DNA of 46,409 nt from an uncultured Caulobacteraceae bacterium. GTDB lineage: Bacteria; Pseudomonadota; Alphaproteobacteria; Caulobacterales; Caulobacteraceae. The notes below the pieces were generated by a model. It had not been told where the DNA came from, searched no databases, and was given only the letters and a program-made list of their open reading frames with translations. Numbering within the stretch: position 1 is the first letter of the stretch; the number at the start of each line of letters is the position of its first letter. Location of the stretch: assembly GCA_903929535.1 (NCBI GenBank), contig CAIYVC010000089.1:1-46409 (forward strand). Reading direction: 5' to 3'. This document shows, in pieces, positions 30,814 to 39,835 of this stretch. The position numbers and the translations under genes are program-made.

Positions 30814-31269
30814 ATGGCGAGCATGGACAGCGCCGCCCTGACTCTTTCCGCCTGCGAGGGCAGCCGCCCGGAGATAACCAGCCTGGTCACGCGGGGCGCG
30901 GCGCGGCTGATGGCGGCGATGGGCTATGCGCCGCTGCTGGAAGTTTGCCTGCCCAACGGGCGGCGGGCGGATGTGATGGCGCTGGGGCCCAAGGGCGAGA
31001 TCGTCATCTGTGAGGTCAAGTCGGGGCTGGAGGACTACCGCGTCGACCGCAAATGGGGCGAATACCTGCCCTTCTGCGACGCCTTCTACTTCGCCGTGGC
31101 GCCGGAGTTCCCGCAGGGCGTATTGGCGCCCGAGCCCGGACTGATCGTGGCGGATGGTTTCGGCGGGGCGGTGGTGCGGGCTTCGCCGCATACGCCGTTG
31201 GCGGGCGCGCGGCGCAAGGCTTTGATTGTGGCGTTCGGCAGGCTGGCGGCGACCAGAGCGGCGGTTTAG
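30814..31269 (+). CDS. mmcB: MmcB family DNA repair protein
   Basis: 151-residue predicted nuclease of the PD-(D/E)xK type. The motif is visible as RRADVMALGPKGEIVICEVK, followed by GEYLPFCDAFYFAVAPEFP. In Caulobacter MmcB is an SOS-induced protein needed for resistance to mitomycin C, linked to ImuA/ImuB/DnaE2 translesion synthesis (from the literature). The SOS box immediately upstream supports the assignment. Its stop overlaps that of the convergent 565-residue gene. Confidence 0.92.
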   Translation: MASMDSAALTLSACEGSRPEITSLVTRGAARLMAAMGYAPLLEVCLPNGRRADVMALGPKGEIVICEVKSGLEDYRVDRKWGEYLPFCDAFYFAVAPEFPQGVLAPEPGLIVADGFGGAVVRASPHTPLAGARRKALIVAFGRLAATRAAV

Positions 31270-32963
31270 CTCGCCATCATCAGCGGGCGCAGCCTCTCGA
31301 CCAGCTCCGGAGCCTTGGCGAGATCGGCGCGGATGTCGGGGGACTTGCCCAGCTTCAGGGCGGCTTCCTTGGCCTTGGCCGAGGCAGGTCCTAGAGGAGC
31401 CGTCTCGCCCAACGCCAACTTGAGCAGGTGGGTCAGGGTCTGCACCGGCGACAGGGCCGAGCGGGTCACCGAATTGACGATGTTGGAGTCGGCCTCCACC
31501 ACCCCGCCGATGTCGCCGAAGCGCTTGGCCAGGATCTGGCGGTCGGCCTCGGGCAGGTCGACGCGCATCACGGCGCGCTGCAGGTCGGCCAGCACGCCCA
31601 GGCGCGTCATCGGCGGCTCGGCGCCGTTGCGCATTTCCTTCTCGAAGCGGACGGCGGTGACCGCGCCGATCAGCCACTGGGCGGCCTGGCTCTTGTTGGC
31701 CTTGCCGGTGACGTTCTCGGCCAGACGGATCAGGGCGCGCACCTCCTCGGTGGCGTTGGTGGTGTTGGTTACGGCGGCGGTGACGAATTCGGAGCTGATC
31801 AGCATCGAGGAGCGCTCGATGAAGGCCTCACGAATGTCCTCGGCCGACAGCATCTTGCCGGCGGCGGCGGTCAGGGCCATGGCCAGGGCGCGCAGGATGT
31901 CGATCTCGGCGTTGGCGTCGCTCGGGCGCAGGCGGCGCGAGGTCTTGATCTCGGCGATCACCCGCTTGCCGATGGCCATGCGCACGGCCTGGAAGTGGGA
32001 GCCCTCCATCCAGTGCGACAGTCGCTTGGCCGCGCCTTCCAGCGGCGGCATCACCCGCACCATGGTCGGGTCGATCTTGGACAGCATCTCCACCGAAGCG
32101 CCGGCGGCAAGGCGGGTCAGGGCGGCGAGGCTGCCGCCGAGGTCGAGGTCGGGGCCCAGAAGCTCGGCCACGCCGGCCTTGGAGCCGAGGATTTCGCCCA
32201 GCGGCTGCTCCAGCACCTCGAACGCCAGGGCGCGGGCGCGCGGGTCGGTGGGGGCGCCGTCGGCCAGGTCCAGCAGACGGTCGATCTTGTCGGCCCAGCT
32301 TTTGGCGTCGGCCAGATAGGAGGCGACCCCGCCGCCGAGCCTGTATGCAGCCTCGGGCTCTTCCAAAAGACGTGCGCAGGCCACGGCGAAGGGCTCGGTC
32401 TTGAAGTTGGCCAGGGACCCCTTGCGGCCGTCCTTGATCAGCCGCTCGATGGCCCGGTCAATCAGGCTGTTGAAGGTGCGGATCACCTCGTGCACCGACA
32501 GGCCCTTGGCCTGGGCCTCGGGGATGGCGATCTTCTGCACGGCGTGCTGCAGGTCGGTGCCGGAGGCTTCCAGCTTCTCGGCCAGGTCAGGCCGGTGCAG
32601 CAGCTCGAAGGGAATCACCTTGTTGCGGCCGAGCCAGCCTTCGAGCAGGCGCACGATCCGCTGGCGGGCGTGGACGGTGTAGAGGTCGGCGGGGGCCACG
32701 CAGGGCGGGCCGGTCTCTTCGAAGTCGCCCTTGGATTTCGGGGGCCCGGCTGTGCCCTTGGCCAGGATGGTAAGGCTGGAGTATTCGCCGGTCGCCTCGT
32801 CGAGGATTTCCTTGCTCACCCGCACCGCGCAGGAGCCGCCTTCCAGCATTTCCTCGGCATAGGCCAGCGCCCTGGCGCGGTCCTCCGTCGCCATCTCAAG
32901 CGCCAGCGAGCCGTTTTGGTGGCGGCGGGCGAAGACTTCGAAGTGGACCTGACCGGTGCTCAT
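31266..32963 (-). CDS. Large conserved hypothetical protein, mostly helical
   Basis: 565 residues, soluble, no signal peptide. The first 70 residues form a distinct domain (VHFEVFARRHQNGSLALEMA; GGSCAVRVSKEILDEATGEY); the remainder is a long run of helices with charged surfaces (AEKLEASGTDLQHAVQKIAI; SNIVNSVTRSALSPVQTLTH) resembling helical-repeat proteins. I do not recognise it. ATG 32963 has GGGGAA 4 nt upstream. It occupies the position next to chvI where many alphaproteobacteria carry pckA. Confidence 0.8.
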   Translation of the reverse strand: MSTGQVHFEVFARRHQNGSLALEMATEDRARALAYAEEMLEGGSCAVRVSKEILDEATGEYSSLTILAKGTAGPPKSKGDFEETGPPCVAPADLYTVHARQRIVRLLEGWLGRNKVIPFELLHRPDLAEKLEASGTDLQHAVQKIAIPEAQAKGLSVHEVIRTFNSLIDRAIERLIKDGRKGSLANFKTEPFAVACARLLEEPEAAYRLGGGVASYLADAKSWADKIDRLLDLADGAPTDPRARALAFEVLEQPLGEILGSKAGVAELLGPDLDLGGSLAALTRLAAGASVEMLSKIDPTMVRVMPPLEGAAKRLSHWMEGSHFQAVRMAIGKRVIAEIKTSRRLRPSDANAEIDILRALAMALTAAAGKMLSAEDIREAFIERSSMLISSEFVTAAVTNTTNATEEVRALIRLAENVTGKANKSQAAQWLIGAVTAVRFEKEMRNGAEPPMTRLGVLADLQRAVMRVDLPEADRQILAKRFGDIGGVVEADSNIVNSVTRSALSPVQTLTHLLKLALGETAPLGPASAKAKEAALKLGKSPDIRADLAKAPELVERLRPLMMAS

Positions 32964-33002
32964 GAGTTCCCCAAGTGAACCCAAATGCCGTCCGTAAGCT
33001 TA

Positions 33003-33035
33003 ATATCGGGTTGAAAGGCCATATATCGGGCTGAA
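33003..33035. repeat. Tandem 13-bp direct repeat upstream of chvI
   Basis: ATATCGGGTTGAA (33003-33015) and ATATCGGGCTGAA (33023-33035) lie exactly 20 bp apart, about two helical turns, in the 168-nt region between the divergent 565-residue gene and chvI. The arrangement suits cooperative binding of a dimeric OmpR-type regulator. The rest of the region holds a CCGCC/GGCGG hairpin followed by TTTTT near 33049-33067. Confidence 0.6.
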
Positions 33036-33131
33036 TGCCGCCCTAATCGGCGGTGAGGGTTTTTGGCCCGCGTTGCCGCCTCGGCTCACAGCCGATAGGT
33101 TTCGCGGGACCGGAGCGGAAGAAGAAACAAG

Positions 33132-33854
33132 ATGGCGAAAATCACCCTGGTCGATGACGACGAGAACATCGTCGCTTCGGTATCCCTGGCGCTGGAAAGC
33201 CACGGCCATACGGTCAAGGCCTACTACGACGGCGCGGCGGGCCTGGAAGGGCTGGAGTCCGATCCGCCGGACCTGGCGATCCTGGACGTGAAGATGCCGC
33301 GCATGGACGGCATGGAGGTGCTGCGCCGCCTGCGCCAGACCTCGGCCACGCCAGTGATTATCCTGACCTCCAAGGACGAGGAGATCGACGAGATCCTCGG
33401 CTTCAACCTCGGCGCCGACGACTACATCCACAAGCCCTTCAGCCAGCGGCTGCTGATCGAGCGGGTCAAGGCGGTGTTGCGGCGCGCCGGAGCCGACGCC
33501 GCCGACCGCTCCAGCGCCGCGGGTCCGGCCAATTCCGCCGCCGCGGCGGCCCGCGCCATCCGCCGGGGCAAGCTGACGCTGGACCCCGAACGCCACGACT
33601 GCCTGTGGGAAGACCGGCCGGTGAAGCTGACCGTCACCGAGTTCCTGCTGCTGCAGGCCCTGGCCCAACGCCCCGGCTTCGTGAAGAGCCGCGACAACCT
33701 GATGGACGCCGCCTACGAGGATCAGGTCTACGTCGACGACCGCACCATCGACAGCCACATCAAGCGCATGCGCAAGAAGTTCAGGCAGGTCGACCCGGAG
33801 TTCGACGCGATCGAAACCCTGTATGGCGTCGGCTACCGCTATCGCGAGACCTGA
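33132..33854 (+). CDS. chvI: Response regulator ChvI
   Basis: 240-residue OmpR-family regulator. Receiver domain 1-120 with phospho-acceptor Asp52 ([19 protein letters not shown]) and Lys in YIHKPFS; Ala-rich linker; winged-helix DNA-binding domain (about 145-238: [49 protein letters not shown]). In alphaproteobacteria ChvI responds to acid and envelope stress. It heads the chvI-chvG-hprK-EIIA-HPr block; chvG follows after 6 nt. Confidence 0.95.
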   Translation: MAKITLVDDDENIVASVSLALESHGHTVKAYYDGAAGLEGLESDPPDLAILDVKMPRMDGMEVLRRLRQTSATPVIILTSKDEEIDEILGFNLGADDYIHKPFSQRLLIERVKAVLRRAGADAADRSSAAGPANSAAAAARAIRRGKLTLDPERHDCLWEDRPVKLTVTEFLLLQALAQRPGFVKSRDNLMDAAYEDQVYVDDRTIDSHIKRMRKKFRQVDPEFDAIETLYGVGYRYRET

Positions 33855-33860
33855 TCGCGC

Positions 33861-35474
33861 GTGAAGGCCAAGGCCGACAGGGACAAGACGGCCAAGGGCC
33901 GGGCTGAACGGCGCCGCTGGCTGCCGGGCTCGCGGCTGGGCCGGCTGATCATCGCGCTCAACCTGGTGGGCCTGCTGATCCTGATCGTCGGCGCCCTGGT
34001 GCTGAACGAGTTCCGCCAGGGCCTGATCCAGGCGCGCCTGGACAGCCTGCGCACCCAGGGCGAGCTGATCTCCAAGGTCATCATCATCGGCGCCACCACC
34101 GACGCACCGTCAATGGACTCCGAACGGGCGGGCGAGCTGCTGCAGGCCCTGTTCATTCCCGAAGCCCAGCGCGCGCGGCTGTTCGACCGCGAAGGGCGGC
34201 TGATCGCCGACTCCTATCTGGTGGCCGACCGGGTGGAGCAGCGGGTCCTGCCTCCGGCGCGCAAACGCGGCGACCTGCGCCTCGAACTGCCCCGCGACGC
34301 CAAGCAGGGCGCCACACAGCAGGCCAAGGCGAAGGATCAGCTCAACAAGGAGGTGGCCAAGGCCCTGACCGGCCAGCGGGTGGCGGGGGTGCGGGCCTCT
34401 CCCGCCGGCGGCCAGGTGGTGTCGGTATCCCTGCCGATTCAGCACGCCAAGGCGGTTCTGGGGGCCCTCACCCTCGAAACAGGCGATGTCGACCAGATCA
34501 TCGCCGCCCAGCGCCGGGCGCTGATGCCCTTCATCCTGGTGGCCATCGCCGCCACCATCCTGACCTCCCTGCTGCTCAGCGCCCTGATCTCCCAGCCAGT
34601 GCTGCGCCTGGCGCGGGCGGCGGACCGGGTGCGGCTGTCGCGGGCGCGGGCCATCTCGCTGCCGGACCTGGCCAAGCGCGACGACGAGCTGGGCGACCTG
34701 ACCCGGGCGCTGGAGAGCATGACCGACGCCCTGTCGACCCGGATCGACGCCATCGAGCGGTTCGCCGCCGACGTGGCGCACGAGATCCGCAATCCCCTGA
34801 CCTCGATCCGCTCGGCCATCGACACCCTGCCCCTGATCAAGCACGGCGATGGACGCGAGCGGCTGCTGGCCATCCTGCAGCAGGACGTCAACCGGCTGGA
34901 CCGGCTGGTCACCGACATCTCGAACGCCTCCAGGCTGGACGCTGAGCTCTCCAGGGAGCCGCCGCGAACCTTCGACCTGCAGCGGCTGCTGTCGGAGATC
35001 GTCGGAACCTACGCCGCCGACCTTCGCCCCGGTGGCGCGCCAGTGCGCTTCATCGCGCCGGACGACGGCGAGCCCCTGATGGTGTCCGGCCGCGAAGGCC
35101 CCATCGCCCAGGTGTTCCGCAACCTGATCGACAACGCCCGCTCGTTCAGCCCGCCGGAGGGCGAGGTGCGGGTGCGGCTGGCCCACAGCGGCCGCAACGT
35201 GCGCGCCTTCGTCGACGACGATGGTCCCGGCGTGCCGCCGGAGAATCTGGAGACGGTGTTCGAGCGCTTCTACACCTCGCGGCCCAAGGGCGCGGCGTTC
35301 GGCTCCAACTCGGGCCTGGGCCTGTCTATCGCCCGCCAGATCGTGGAGGCCCACGACGGCCGCATCTGGGCGGAGAACCGCGAGGACGCGCAAGGCAAGG
35401 TGACCGGCGCAAGGTTCGGCCTCGAATTCCCTGAAAAGCGCCCTGACCCACGCGCGCACGGCAAGCATGAGTGA
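33861..35474 (+). CDS. chvG: Sensor histidine kinase ChvG (ExoS family)
   Basis: 537 residues. Two membrane segments (about 27-49 and 220-245) flank a periplasmic sensor domain; a HAMP domain, HisKA with phospho-acceptor His307 (FAADVAHEIRNPLTSIRSAI) and HATPase (FRNLIDNARSFSPPEG; DDDGPGVPPENL; GSNSGLGLSIA) follow. In related bacteria ExoR inhibits this kinase from the periplasm. GTG start 6 nt after chvI; the end overlaps hprK by 8 nt. Confidence 0.94.
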   Translation: MKAKADRDKTAKGRAERRRWLPGSRLGRLIIALNLVGLLILIVGALVLNEFRQGLIQARLDSLRTQGELISKVIIIGATTDAPSMDSERAGELLQALFIPEAQRARLFDREGRLIADSYLVADRVEQRVLPPARKRGDLRLELPRDAKQGATQQAKAKDQLNKEVAKALTGQRVAGVRASPAGGQVVSVSLPIQHAKAVLGALTLETGDVDQIIAAQRRALMPFILVAIAATILTSLLLSALISQPVLRLARAADRVRLSRARAISLPDLAKRDDELGDLTRALESMTDALSTRIDAIERFAADVAHEIRNPLTSIRSAIDTLPLIKHGDGRERLLAILQQDVNRLDRLVTDISNASRLDAELSREPPRTFDLQRLLSEIVGTYAADLRPGGAPVRFIAPDDGEPLMVSGREGPIAQVFRNLIDNARSFSPPEGEVRVRLAHSGRNVRAFVDDDGPGVPPENLETVFERFYTSRPKGAAFGSNSGLGLSIARQIVEAHDGRIWAENREDAQGKVTGARFGLEFPEKRPDPRAHGKHE

Positions 35475-35907
35475 GATCGTCCACGCCGGGCTGATCGCCT
35501 TGCACGACCGCGGGAGTTGGCGCGGCGTGCTGATCGAGGGGCCGTCCGGCGCCGGCAAGAGCGATCTGGCCCTGCGCGCTCTGGATCATGGATTCCGGCT
35601 GGTGGCTGACGACCGGGTGCTGATCTGGACCAGCCAGGGTCGCCTCTATGGCGCCGCGCCGCCGGCCATCGCCGGCCTGATGGAGGCGCGAGGGGTCGGG
35701 ATCACCGCCCAGCCGACCCGTTCCTTCGTTGAAATCCAGCTGATCGCCCGTTGCGTCGGCCCGACCGAACCCGTCGAACGGATGCCGGATGAAACCCGTA
35801 AGGTCCTGCTGGGCCTGGCTATTCCGACCCTCGGCCTGCGACCTTTCGAAGCCTCCGCCCCGTTGAAACTGATTCAGTCGCTGAGTCTTCTTGGAGGCGG
35901 GCGTTAA
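35467..35907 (+). CDS. hprK: HPr kinase/phosphorylase, short alphaproteobacterial form
   Basis: 146 residues, only the catalytic half of the longer Firmicute enzyme. Walker A at 25-32 (EGPSGAGKSDLALRAL), then VADDRVLIWTSQGRLYG and LMEARGVGITAQPT with the HprK signature. It phosphorylates HPr on a serine (Ser47 of the HPr encoded downstream), which lets the PTS sense metabolism and, in some alphaproteobacteria, feed into ChvG. Start overlaps chvG by 8 nt; followed 65 nt later by the EIIA gene. Confidence 0.93.
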   Translation: MSEIVHAGLIALHDRGSWRGVLIEGPSGAGKSDLALRALDHGFRLVADDRVLIWTSQGRLYGAAPPAIAGLMEARGVGITAQPTRSFVEIQLIARCVGPTEPVERMPDETRKVLLGLAIPTLGLRPFEASAPLKLIQSLSLLGGGR

Positions 35908-35972
35908 GGAGCGTATCTAGCGCCGCTGCGGCGCATGCCGTCTCGCGGGGGGGACCCGGTGGAAGGTCGTCT

Positions 35973-36377
35973 ATGATCGGGCTCGTGATCGTAACGCACG
36001 GGCGTCTGGCGGAAGAATTCGTGCTGGCGATGGAACACGTTGTGGGGCCCCAGCGGGGCGTCAAGGCGGTGTGCATCGGGCCCGAAGACGATATGGAGCG
36101 CCGCCGCCGCGACATCCTCAAGGCCGCCGAGGAGGTCGACGAGGGCCAGGGCGTGATCCTGCTGACCGACATGTTCGGCGGCACCCCGTCCAACCTGGCC
36201 ATCTCGGTGATGGAGCAGACCCGCGCCGAGGTGATCGCCGGGCTCAATCTGCCCATGCTGATTAAGCTGGCCAGCGTGCGCGGACGCGAAAACCTGCAGA
36301 CCTGCGTCGCCTACGCCCAGGAGGCCGGGCGCAAATACATCTCCGTCGCCTCCTACGTTCTGGCCGGCGAGAAGTGA
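35973..36377 (+). CDS. PTS EIIA component, mannose family (regulatory PTS)
   Basis: 134-residue EIIA of the mannose/fructose class with phospho-acceptor His9 (MIGLVIVTHGRLAEEF) and the LLTDMFGGTPSNLA motif. No EIIB, EIIC or EIID genes are nearby, so it belongs to the regulatory PTS found in alphaproteobacteria rather than to a sugar transporter. Its end overlaps the HPr start by 4 nt (GTGA), so the two are made together. Enzyme I must be elsewhere. Confidence 0.92.
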   Translation: MIGLVIVTHGRLAEEFVLAMEHVVGPQRGVKAVCIGPEDDMERRRRDILKAAEEVDEGQGVILLTDMFGGTPSNLAISVMEQTRAEVIAGLNLPMLIKLASVRGRENLQTCVAYAQEAGRKYISVASYVLAGEK

Positions 36378-36646
36378 CGGTCACGCGGTCCGTCGACATC
36401 TGTAACGCCCGCGGCCTGCACGCCCGCGCGTCCGCGAAATTCGTCAAGCTGGCCTCCACCTTCGACGCCGAAGTCACCGTCAGCCGCGATGGGACCACCG
36501 TGGACGCCCGCTCGATCATGGGCCTGATGATGCTGGCCGCCGGCCCCGGCTGCGTGATCGACATCGCCGCCGAAGGCCCCGACGCGCAACCCGCGCTCGA
36601 CGCCCTGGTCGCCCTGGTCGAAGCCAAGTTCGACGAAGAGCAGTAG
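36374..36646 (+). CDS. ptsH: HPr phosphocarrier protein
   Basis: 90 residues. His16 in NARGLHARASAKF is the site phosphorylated by Enzyme I and Ser47 in DARSIMGLMML the HprK site, both conserved. GTG start overlaps the EIIA stop. It transfers phosphate to EIIA in the regulatory PTS. Confidence 0.95.
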   Translation: MTVTRSVDICNARGLHARASAKFVKLASTFDAEVTVSRDGTTVDARSIMGLMMLAAGPGCVIDIAAEGPDAQPALDALVALVEAKFDEEQ

Positions 36647-36653
36647 CCAAATT

Positions 36654-36687
36654 CCCGCCGCTCAAGCAGCGAAGCGGTAGCGGCGGG
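36654..36687. repeat. Short dispersed hairpin repeat, copy D
   Basis: CCCGCCGCT...AGCGGCGGG 9-bp stem around CAAGCAGCGAAGCGGT, the same core as the repeats at 5208, 5246 and 10877, with a longer stem. It ends 7 nt before the CYTH-CHAD gene. Confidence 0.7.
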
Positions 36688-36693
36688 ATCAAA

Positions 36694-38250
36694 ATGGCCC
36701 AGGAAACGGAACTCAAGTTCGAGCTTGATCCTGCCGCCGCCGACCGGCTGGAGCAGAAGCTGCTGCTGCGGTCGCGCTCAAGGACGCCCGCTCGGCCCCA
36801 GACCCTGACATCGGTCTACTACGACACCGCGGATGGCGAGTTGCTCAAGGCCGGTGTCAGCCTGCGTGTCCGCGAGGGCGGCGGCAAGAGGGTGCAGACT
36901 GTCAAGAGCGGGGGCGGCCTCACCTCGCGGGGGGAATGGGAAACCGAGCTCAACGCGCCGGGGCTGAACCTGAAAGCCGTCGCCCGCACGCCACTAGAAC
37001 CGGTGCTGCGCGCGCTGCGCGGCGAGCTGGTTCCGGTGTTCTTCACTACCGTGGAGCGGACCAAGCGCATCGTCCGCCAGGGCGCGGCAAGGGTCGAGGC
37101 GGCGATCGACCGGGGGCATGTCGAGGCGGGCGGGCGCAGCATCCCGATCTGCGAACTGGAACTGGAACTGATCTCCGGCCAAACCGGCGCCCTGTTCGAC
37201 CTGGCGCGGCGGCTGGCCGAGGACGCGCCCCTGCGGCTGAGCTTCGAAACCAAATCCCAGCGCGGCTACCGGCTGCTGGCGGGGCGCGGCGTCGGCGAGG
37301 CGATGAAGGGCGAGAAGGTTAGGCTGAAGCCGGGCATGACCGCCCGCAAGGCCTTCCAGGCGATCGCGGCGGCCACCCTGCGCCAATGGGCGGGCAACGC
37401 CGCCGTCCTGCGCGCCGCCCGGCGGCCCGAGGCCCTGCACCAGATGCGGGTGGCGCTCAGGCGCCTGCGCACCGCGCTGAAGCTGTTCGAGACGGTGGTC
37501 GCCGACGACGCCTATCCCAGGCTGGTGGCCGAGCTGGAGTGGCTGACGGGCGAACTGGATCAGGGCCGCGACATCGACGTGCTGATCGCCGAGACTTTCC
37601 GGCCCGCCGCGGCCCGCTTTCACGACCAGCCGGGCCTGGCGGGACTGGGCGAGCGGCTGTTGAAGGCCCGCACCCGCGCCTACGACCGCATCCTCGCCAC
37701 TCTGGACACGCCCCGCTACCTCAGCCTGGTGCTGGACATGGCGGGCTGGGTCGAGTCGGGCCGCTGGGCCCAGCCGAAAGAGGCCCTGTTCGCCGCCAAG
37801 GCCGACGCGCCGGTGGCCGAGATGATCCGCGTGGGCCTCGACCGGCTGCACCGTCAGATCAAGCGTCGGGGGGTCGGGCTGCAGCGGCTGGATCCGCTCA
37901 GCCGGCACAGGCTGCGCATCCGCGCCAAGCGCATGCGCTACGCCCTGGAGTTCTTCGGCGACCTCTATGACGCCCGCAAGGACGAGCGCGACGCCTATCT
38001 GGCCACGCTGAAGGCCATGCAGGACTGCCTCGGGGCGCTCAACGACCTGAATGTGGCGCGCGAGAAGGGTCTAGCCCTGGCCGAGGGCGGCGGCCGCGCC
38101 GCCGGAGAGTCGGAAACCGAGGGCGCTCAGCAGGCCTTCGCCGCCGGCCTGATGATCGGGGCCCGAGCGGTATCGGAAAAGATCATGCTGAAGCAGGCCG
38201 ATCGCCAGTATGCCGCCCTGATGGACGCCAAACGCTTCTGGCGAGGCTGA
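36694..38250 (+). CDS. CYTH-CHAD domain protein (inorganic triphosphatase-like)
   Basis: 518 residues. The N-terminal CYTH tunnel domain (about 1-200) carries the ExExK signature (ETELKFEL) and basic/acidic strands (VYYDTADGELLKAGVSLRVR; VEAAIDRGHVEAGGRSIPIC; CELELELISGQTGALFDLAR). The C-terminal CHAD domain (about 215-510) has the His-rich helices that bind polyphosphate (ALHQMRVALRRLRTALKLFE; RHRLRIRAKRMRYALEFFGD). Homologues such as YgiF hydrolyse triphosphate. ATG 36694 lacks a clear ribosome site and the dispersed repeat lies just upstream. Confidence 0.93.
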   Translation: MAQETELKFELDPAAADRLEQKLLLRSRSRTPARPQTLTSVYYDTADGELLKAGVSLRVREGGGKRVQTVKSGGGLTSRGEWETELNAPGLNLKAVARTPLEPVLRALRGELVPVFFTTVERTKRIVRQGAARVEAAIDRGHVEAGGRSIPICELELELISGQTGALFDLARRLAEDAPLRLSFETKSQRGYRLLAGRGVGEAMKGEKVRLKPGMTARKAFQAIAAATLRQWAGNAAVLRAARRPEALHQMRVALRRLRTALKLFETVVADDAYPRLVAELEWLTGELDQGRDIDVLIAETFRPAAARFHDQPGLAGLGERLLKARTRAYDRILATLDTPRYLSLVLDMAGWVESGRWAQPKEALFAAKADAPVAEMIRVGLDRLHRQIKRRGVGLQRLDPLSRHRLRIRAKRMRYALEFFGDLYDARKDERDAYLATLKAMQDCLGALNDLNVAREKGLALAEGGGRAAGESETEGAQQAFAAGLMIGARAVSEKIMLKQADRQYAALMDAKRFWRG

Positions 38251-38260
38251 TCGCGCGCCC

Positions 38261-38288
38261 GATCATATAAAGACATCTTTATGTGATC
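38261..38288. promoter_or_regulatory. 28-bp operator-like palindrome upstream of ahcY
   Basis: Half-sites GATCATATAAAGA and TCTTTATGTGATC form a near-perfect 28-bp palindrome ending 1-2 bp before the ahcY -35 box. The ATAAAG/CTTTAT core is the kind of site used by ArsR-family methionine-cycle regulators (SahR-like). Regulator identity is inference. Confidence 0.75.
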
Positions 38289-38289
38289 A

Positions 38290-38318
38290 TTGCCGCTGGG
38301 CCCGTGGACGGCTATAGA
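38290..38318 (+). promoter_or_regulatory. Sigma70-type promoter of ahcY
   Basis: TTGCCG (38290-38295), 17-nt spacer, TATAGA (38313-38318). It gives a short leader with GGAG before the ATG at 38347. The palindromic operator directly abuts the -35 element. Confidence 0.65.
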
Positions 38319-38346
38319 GCGACAAAGCCGATCACAGGAGCCTCCC

Positions 38347-39738
<1,392 letters not shown>

Positions 39739-39742
39739 GGCA

Positions 39743-39774
39743 ATTCAGCCCCTTCCTCCGGGGAGGGGCTGAAT
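39743..39774 (+). terminator. Hairpin after ahcY
   Basis: Perfect 11-bp stem ATTCAGCCCCT / AGGGGCTGAAT with a 10-nt loop, 5 nt after the stop codon. There is no T-run, so it could be a Rho-assisted terminator or 3' stabiliser. Confidence 0.65.
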
Positions 39775-39835
39775 ACCGCTGGCCTGTCATCCGACTCGGT
39801 TATGCTGAAGCTTCAGCAGAGCGCGGGATCGACCT

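Noticed and set aside
31428-32978. 516-codon plus-strand frame opposite the 565-residue gene (and 34110-35558 opposite chvG)
   Set aside because: Same shadow pattern; the opposite strands encode consistent proteins with ribosome sites.
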